From Polyangiaceae bacterium UTPRO1 (lineage in GTDB: Bacteria > Desulfobacterota > Binatia > UTPRO1), in the NCBI GenBank assembly GCA_002050235.1, contig MWST01000031.1, positions 1 through 64,000 of the forward strand: 64,000 nt of DNA, written 5' to 3'. Of this stretch, positions 61,701-64,000 are shown in pieces. Every line of letters starts with the position of its first letter. Position 1 is the stretch's first letter. Below the pieces are notes generated by a model. The model was not told the DNA's origin, made no database searches, and saw nothing but the letters and a program-made list of their open reading frames with translations. A program made the position numbers and the translations under genes.

Positions 61701-62474
61701 TCAGCGGACGATGACGCTCACCAGCAGCAGCGATGGCTCGGCCCTCTTGGCGCCGCTCGAGACCTCGGCGACCGCGACCGCGAAGTCGGCGGCGCCGACG
61801 GCGGCACCGGGCCTGGTCGCGAAGCGGCAGGCGACGTCGAGCGGCAAAGGGAGCGCTTGCGCGCTGGCTACGAGGAGCTTCATCTCGCCGCTACCGGGAT
61901 CGTTCGCGGCTATCAGGGCTCCGGTGCCCGCGCTGCATTCCGGTTCATTCGCCGCGCCGGCGAATGTCCCCGCAGCCCGGGGGTATCCGATGCGTAAAGT
62001 GAAACCCTCGACCGCCGTCCGGGCACTGACCCGGAAGACCACGACGACGCTGCCGCTGCGCGGTGCCGTACCCGCGGCCGTCGCGGGTGCATCGCTGCCG
62101 TCTGAGGGCGCGTCGGTCGCGGCGCCGCTTCGCGGTGCGACGAAGGCGGGCGGCGCGGCGCGCTCCGGCGTCCGGAACGCGCGCGGCAGCGCGTGCTCGG
62201 CAGTCGCCGGCGGAGCCTCGATGAGAGATCCGGGCGGAGCGATCGCAGCTTCGGGTGCCGCGTCCGACACGTGCGCGGGAATGGCAAGGGTCGGACCGGG
62301 ACTCGGCCCCTGGGGGCTCGGCGTTACGATCGCCGTGGAGCTTCCGGCGATGGTGGCCGAAGGCCGTGCGCTCGTAGGTGTCGGGGTCGGACCGTCGAAC
62401 GGGGATGCCGTAGCGCTGGATACCCACAGGGCGCAGAGAATGCCGAGCACCGCGATGCGAAGGCGCGCAGTCAT
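61701..62474 (-). CDS. Secreted protein with cohesin-like C-terminal domain
   Basis: The protein has 257 residues from the ATG at 62474. The signal peptide is IAVLGILCALWVSSATA. A long Pro/Ser/Thr/Ala-rich linker (about 28-140) leads to a roughly 115-residue beta-sandwich. Its strand pattern (VVVVFRVSARTAVEGFTLRIGYP; AGTGALIAANDPGSGEMKLLVASA; DVACRFATR) resembles cohesin domains. It could pair with the dockerin-like protein at 56046. It has no catalytic motif. The domain call is by pattern only. Confidence 0.6.
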   Translation of the reverse strand: MTARLRIAVLGILCALWVSSATASPFDGPTPTPTSARPSATIAGSSTAIVTPSPQGPSPGPTLAIPAHVSDAAPEAAIAPPGSLIEAPPATAEHALPRAFRTPERAAPPAFVAPRSGAATDAPSDGSDAPATAAGTAPRSGSVVVVFRVSARTAVEGFTLRIGYPRAAGTFAGAANEPECSAGTGALIAANDPGSGEMKLLVASAQALPLPLDVACRFATRPGAAVGAADFAVAVAEVSSGAKRAEPSLLLVSVIVR

Positions 62475-62627
62475 GATGTCTTGAAGTGTCGACGGCGTGT
62501 CGCTGTCCGTCAAGCGGCGTTGCAGCAGCAGCGGCGGCGACGGTCAGCGGCGACAGCGGTTGCGGCTGCCGGAGAGTCCCCGCCGGTGGGACTGGCGCCT
62601 CCGCTTCGGCTATAGATCCGGGAGCGC

Positions 62628-63644
62628 ATGGCAGGGCGGACGGGACGGAGGAGCCGGCGCGGACGCCGGCGCGCGCCGGGGGCGATGTGGCGGCGTTGGA
62701 TGCGGCTCGGGCTCGAGATCGCGGCGCTCGGCGGAGTCGCCCTCGTCGGCGCCGTCGCGGCGCTCGGGCGGGGCGCGGACCGCTTCGCCGGCATCGGGCT
62801 CTGGGCGAACCTGCTGCCGTTCGCTGCGGTCGCCGTGGGCTTCGGGCTCGCGCTGGCTGGCGCCTTGCGGGCGTGGCTCGGCGCCCGCACGTGGCTCGCG
62901 GCGCAGGCGGCCGTAGCACCGATGCTGGCCGCCGTCGGACTCGCCTGCGGAGCTATATGGTGGGCGACGCAGCCGCCATTCCAACGCGATCTGCTCCGCC
63001 TCCGGGCGACCGTCGGCGGGACCGCGGAAGCCGAGCGCCTGGCGATCGCACATCAGGTTTTCGCCGCCTACCGCCGCGCCGACCGCCGCGCCCTGGCGCG
63101 CCTGCTCGAGCGCGCGCGCGCCTACGAGCCGATCGTGCACGAAGCCGCGGCGGCATTCGGCATCGACCCCGAGGTGCTGATGGGAGTCGGCGCAACCGAG
63201 TCGTCGTTCCTGCCGCGGACGAGCGCCGACGGCGGCCGCGGACTCTTTCAGATCACGGCGCCGCCCGCGGAGGCAGTGGCAGCGGTACGGCGGCGGCTCG
63301 GAGTCGCCACCCCGGATCCCGAGGAGCCGCGACAGAATGCCTGGCTCGCCGCCGCCACGCTGGAGCGCTACCTCGCCGACATGCGCGGCGATCTCTTCCT
63401 CGGGCTTCTGGCCTACAACATCGGACCGCGCAACGGCGGTCTGCGCTCGATCATGGCGCAGTACGGGGCGCGCGACTTCGTGACCATCCAGCCCTATCTG
63501 CAACTGCTGCCGCGCGACTATCCGGTGCGCGTGCTGGCAGCGGCGCTCGCGTATCGCCTGTCGCGCGTCGAGCGCGAGCTGCCTGCGTACGAGGCCGGCG
63601 ACAACGCGATCCGTATCCAGCGCCTCGGGGTTCCGGGGCTCTGA
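62628..63644 (+). CDS. Membrane-anchored lytic transglycosylase (SLT domain)
   Basis: The protein has 338 residues. A basic N-terminus and three hydrophobic helices (about 28-120) are followed by the SLT domain (about 165-330). The catalytic Glu is Glu191 in VGATESSFLP; GGRGLFQIT is the second motif and LLAYNIGP the third. This is the pattern of soluble-lytic-transglycosylase-type enzymes that cleave peptidoglycan to 1,6-anhydro products. The membrane helices tether it to the inner membrane. A nearby L,D-transpeptidase gene suggests envelope remodelling. Confidence 0.85.
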   Translation: MAGRTGRRSRRGRRRAPGAMWRRWMRLGLEIAALGGVALVGAVAALGRGADRFAGIGLWANLLPFAAVAVGFGLALAGALRAWLGARTWLAAQAAVAPMLAAVGLACGAIWWATQPPFQRDLLRLRATVGGTAEAERLAIAHQVFAAYRRADRRALARLLERARAYEPIVHEAAAAFGIDPEVLMGVGATESSFLPRTSADGGRGLFQITAPPAEAVAAVRRRLGVATPDPEEPRQNAWLAAATLERYLADMRGDLFLGLLAYNIGPRNGGLRSIMAQYGARDFVTIQPYLQLLPRDYPVRVLAAALAYRLSRVERELPAYEAGDNAIRIQRLGVPGL

Positions 63645-63726
63645 GCCCTGGATCTTCCTCTTGTCCGAATAGGGGGCCTCTATAGAATCGTCATCCGCCC
63701 CCCACTTCTCGACGGAGGTCTCCCCG

Positions 63727-64000
63727 ATGCTGATTCCCTCGCGCTTGGCCGTTTTCGCCATGGCCGTTACCTGCGTCTTTGCTGCCGGCGCATTCGCTCC
63801 GCCGCGGGCGGCTGCTACGTGCGGCGACGGCGTCCTCGAGCCCGGCGAGGCCTGCGACGACGGAAATCGCGACGACGGCGATTGCTGCTCGTCGACCTGC
63901 CTCTGGGAAGCAGCGGGGAGTCCGTGCGTGGACGACGGCGAACCCTGTACCCGCGACGTCTGCAACGGCACCGGCACGTGCCTGCACGACGCGTCGCCGC
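63727..64000 (+). CDS. Start of a secreted Cys-rich (CGDG..E..CDDGN) protein, truncated
   Basis: The ATG at 63727 follows GGAGGTC. A signal peptide (FAMAVTCVFAAGAFAPPRAAA) is followed by CGDGVLEPGEACDDGNRDDGDCCSSTC, a Myxococcus-type Cys-rich module also found at residue 478 of the FG-GAP protein. At least 91 codons lie in the window; the remainder is beyond base 64000. A large disulfide-bonded extracellular protein is expected. Confidence 0.8.
   Translation, partial: MLIPSRLAVFAMAVTCVFAAGAFAPPRAAATCGDGVLEPGEACDDGNRDDGDCCSSTCLWEAAGSPCVDDGEPCTRDVCNGTGTCLHDASP

Noticed and set aside
1-64000. tRNA, rRNA, CRISPR array or insertion sequence
   Set aside because: No tRNA-like GGTTCGAATCC arms, no direct-repeat arrays and no transposase motifs were seen on either strand.

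Overview
The window is about 64 kb of high-GC DNA (roughly two thirds G+C by eye), densely coding on both strands. It holds no rRNA, tRNA, CRISPR array or transposase that I can recognise. Several things point to an uncultured, probably Gram-negative lineage. It carries many acyl-CoA and short-chain dehydrogenase enzymes, three luciferase-like F420-type oxidoreductases, periplasmic peptidoglycan enzymes, and secreted Cys-rich proteins with Pro/Thr linkers or CGNG..E..CDDGN modules. I infer something like Candidatus Binatota or another deltaproteobacterium-like group; no marker gene in the window proves this.

The main content is a large set of sterol/steroid catabolism genes resembling the KstR and KstR2 regulons of Mycobacterium tuberculosis. 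Gene-by-gene matches, made from remembered sequences, are: IpdC, FadE30 and IpdF (25348 to 22255, minus strand); an Rv3538-type hydratase (25437, plus); and a long unidirectional minus-strand array from 40898 to 27105. That array reads IpdA, IpdB, EchA20, a FadE31-type subunit, a FadE32/33-type subunit, a DUF35 protein, an Ltp4-type thiolase, FadA6, an Rv3548c-type SDR, another acyl-CoA dehydrogenase, an unrelated secreted protein, FadE26 and FadE27. Further out are a CYP125/142-like P450 with a TetR regulator (20238-22123), a KstD-like flavoprotein (13488-15233), a single-chain fusion of two MaoC domains resembling ChsH2 plus ChsH1 (1817-2899), an FdxD-type ferredoxin (53182), an Rv3520c-type LLM oxidoreductase (51985) and acyl-CoA synthetases (9654, 50404). 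Together they cover sterol side-chain oxidation and C/D-ring (HIP) degradation. No A/B-ring enzymes (KshAB, HsaABCD) and no clear FadD3 are present here.

Two palindromes share the core AACGTGTT and fit the mycobacterial KstR consensus TnnAACnnGTTnnA. One lies upstream of the Rv3520c-type gene (53016-53039). The other lies between ipdA and a divergent shortened MreB-like gene (40982-41001). A third, different palindrome (22134-22161) covers the TetR promoter.

Layout: 1-1680 secreted proteins; 1817-5750 MaoC fusion, LLM, SDR, two SnoaL-fold proteins and a small basic protein; 5798-8343 MFS/CNNM membrane pair; 8428-17729 CoA-transferases, ligase, hydratase, LLM, KstD-like; 17870-20218 large secreted Cys-rich protein; 20238-40898 steroid core; 41005-45018 MreB-like, PON-like lactonase, hydrolase, Zn-ADH; 45021-50316 two large secreted proteins; 50404-55102 second sterol-like block; 55120-64000 phosphatase, dockerin-like secreted protein, SDR, zinc ribbon, acyl-CoA carboxylase subunit, L,D-transpeptidase, cohesin-like secreted protein, lytic transglycosylase, and the start of another Cys-rich secreted protein.
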